Below are positions 6,543 through 7,360 of a stretch of DNA of 7,360 nt, piece by piece. This DNA is from Pseudomonadota bacterium (lineage in GTDB: Bacteria > Pseudomonadota > Alphaproteobacteria > Acetobacterales > Acetobacteraceae), in the NCBI GenBank assembly GCA_021819535.1, contig JAKAQU010000140.1, forward strand, positions 1 through 7,360. The letters run 5' to 3'. The translations under genes were made by a program, and so were the position numbers. The notes beneath the pieces were generated by a model. That model saw only the letters and a list, made by a program, of their open reading frames with translations, ran no database searches and was not told the origin of the DNA. Numbering within the stretch: the stretch's first letter is position 1; each line of letters begins with the position of its first letter.

Positions 6543-6560
6543 TATCACCGCCAGTTGATA
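6543..6560. promoter_or_regulatory. TATCA-N8-TGATA inverted repeat, candidate GntR autoregulatory site
   Basis: A perfect 5+5 bp inverted repeat lies about 62 bp upstream of the regulator's GTG start, where an autoregulatory operator would be expected. FCD-type GntR proteins commonly bind short AT-containing palindromes, but this match is short enough to arise by chance. Confidence 0.22.
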
Positions 6561-6583
6561 GGCCGGGCAACACGGAGGGCTGC

Positions 6584-6634
6584 ATGCGAGACGAAAAACG
6601 CCGCGACGGAAGGGAAAGAGGGTGCCGCCGATAG
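6584..6634 (+). CDS. Possible 16-codon leader ORF overlapping the regulator start
   Basis: An ATG is preceded four nt upstream by GGAGGG (6574-6579). It opens a 16-residue, highly basic reading frame, MRDEKRRDGRERGCRR, ending at TAG 6632-6634. It overlaps the first four codons of the GntR gene in another frame, so ribosomes leaving it could influence initiation at the GTG. No conservation can be judged from one sequence; it may be fortuitous. Confidence 0.2.
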   Translation: MRDEKRRDGRERGCRR

Positions 6635-7359
6635 TTCTGAGCCTCGATCTCGCCCGCCCCAACACCCCGCCCAAGGTCTCGGCAACCCGCGCCGACGATC
6701 TCGCCAACCGGCTCGCCGATGCCATTACCAGCGGCGCTATACCGCCTGGGACACGCCTTGACGAACAGGTTCTGGCCAGCCGCTTCGCGGTCTCGCGCAC
6801 GCCGGTTCGCGAGGCACTCCACCAGCTCGCCGCGGCCGGGCTGATCGAACGCCGGCCTTATCGCGGTGCCGTCGTCACCACCGTCTCGCCGCAGCAGGTC
6901 TCGGAAATGTTCGTCGCCATGGGCGAGATCGAGGCGGTATGCGCGCGTCTCTCCGCCCTGATGATGACGGCGCCGGAGCGCCGCGAGCTGCGTGCCTTCC
7001 ATGCCGGCATGGCGGCCCTGGTGCGGGCCGGCGACCCGGTCGCCTTCGCCGAAAGCAATGTTCTCTTTCACGAACGGATCTATGCCGGGGCGCACAACGC
7101 ACTTCTCACCGAAACCGCGCGCGCCCTTCGCCGCCGCCTCATGCCCTATCGCCGGGCACAGTTCCGCGCGCTCGGCCGCCTGCCGCGCTCGCACGAGGAA
7201 CATTTCGCGGTGACGCTGGCGATCGAGCGCGGCGAGGCGGAGGAAGCCGCGCGGCTGATGCGCGCGCATCTCGGCCTCGTCGGCGAAGCCTACGCGCGCC
7301 TTGGCAAAGCGCCCGCCGACGCCTTACCCCCCACCGAATTCCTCGCCGCTTTGCTCTGA
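6622..7359 (+). CDS. GntR-family transcriptional regulator, FCD (FadR-type) ligand domain
   Basis: A 245-residue DNA-binding regulator, complete. The winged helix-turn-helix spans about 23-88, with GAIPPGTRLDEQVLASRF (38-55) and the recognition-helix motif SRTPVREALHQL (58-69) typical of the family. The all-helical FCD ligand domain follows at about 94-220. Its metal-site pattern is N146-x3-H150, H194 and H216; most FCD proteins have Asp where Asn146 stands, so metal binding may be altered, though Asn variants are known. The GTG start is supported by GGAAGGG seven nt upstream and is the only start that covers the whole DNA-binding domain. It diverges from the importer operon, the usual arrangement for a local regulator responding to the imported compound or its breakdown product. 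Activator or repressor, and the ligand, cannot be told from sequence. Confidence 0.93.
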   Translation: MPPIVLSLDLARPNTPPKVSATRADDLANRLADAITSGAIPPGTRLDEQVLASRFAVSRTPVREALHQLAAAGLIERRPYRGAVVTTVSPQQVSEMFVAMGEIEAVCARLSALMMTAPERRELRAFHAGMAALVRAGDPVAFAESNVLFHERIYAGAHNALLTETARALRRRLMPYRRAQFRALGRLPRSHEEHFAVTLAIERGEAEEAARLMRAHLGLVGEAYARLGKAPADALPPTEFLAALL

Positions 7360-7360
7360 C

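Larger units (their letters stand above)
6111..6621. other. Divergent intergenic region between the transporter operon and the GntR regulator
   Basis: About 510 nt with no convincing long gene. The left half (6170-6290) is AT-richer than the rest of the window and carries promoter-like elements on the minus strand. The middle (6305-6344) has a GCGCAA/TTGCGC inverted repeat and a small CGGCG/CGCCG hairpin. A longer GC-hairpin block lies at 6396-6474, and the part next to the regulator holds an inverted repeat and a leader-like ORF. Open frames crossing it encode low-complexity Arg/Ala/Pro peptides without family resemblance. Confidence 0.85.

Noticed and set aside
1..7360. CRISPR array, tRNA/rRNA, insertion sequence, attachment site
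   Set aside because: No regularly spaced repeats, no cloverleaf or rRNA-like stretch, no transposase or integrase motifs and no terminal inverted repeats were seen.

Overview
The window is GC-rich and almost fully coding. It looks like an alphaproteobacterium, and within that group Acetobacteraceae is my best guess. The guess rests on protein style (a Med-like BMP binding protein, a close BiuH relative, an AmiF-type formamidase) and on an intergenic block of GGGGC-TTC-GCCCC and CCAAAG/CTTTGG hairpins that I remember from acetic-acid-bacterium and acidophile relatives. This is inference, not a database result.

Minus strand, read right to left from 6110 to the left edge: one tightly packed operon of six genes. 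The order is a twin-arginine-type BMP-family periplasmic binding protein, permease 1, permease 2, an AmiF-like formamidase, a biuret amidohydrolase (BiuH)-like cysteine hydrolase, and a tandem-domain ABC ATPase cut off by the window edge. Junctions are a 10-nt gap, an 8-nt overlap, a 20-nt gap, a 16-nt gap and a 4-nt ATGA overlap. This is a complete importer of the BMP/nucleoside-type branch, with two small-amide hydrolases placed between its permeases and its ATPase.

Intergenic region 6111-6621: about 0.5 kb between divergent transcription units. It holds a near-consensus sigma-54-like element and an AT-rich TATAAT/TATGCA-repeat patch, both oriented for or close to the operon. Further right are a block of GC-rich hairpins, a TATCA-N8-TGATA inverted repeat and a 16-codon leader-like ORF that overlaps the next gene.

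Plus strand, 6622-7359: a complete GntR/FCD (FadR-type) transcription factor, the obvious candidate regulator of the operon.

Working model: the cell imports a small nitrogen-rich compound and releases ammonia from it in the cytoplasm. The BiuH-like enzyme would hydrolyse biuret or a biuret-like amide, giving allophanate. The AmiF-like enzyme would release ammonia and formate from formamide or a formyl amide. The imported substrate is not determined by the sequence. Genes beyond the left edge (for example an allophanate- or ring-cleaving hydrolase) would decide the pathway.
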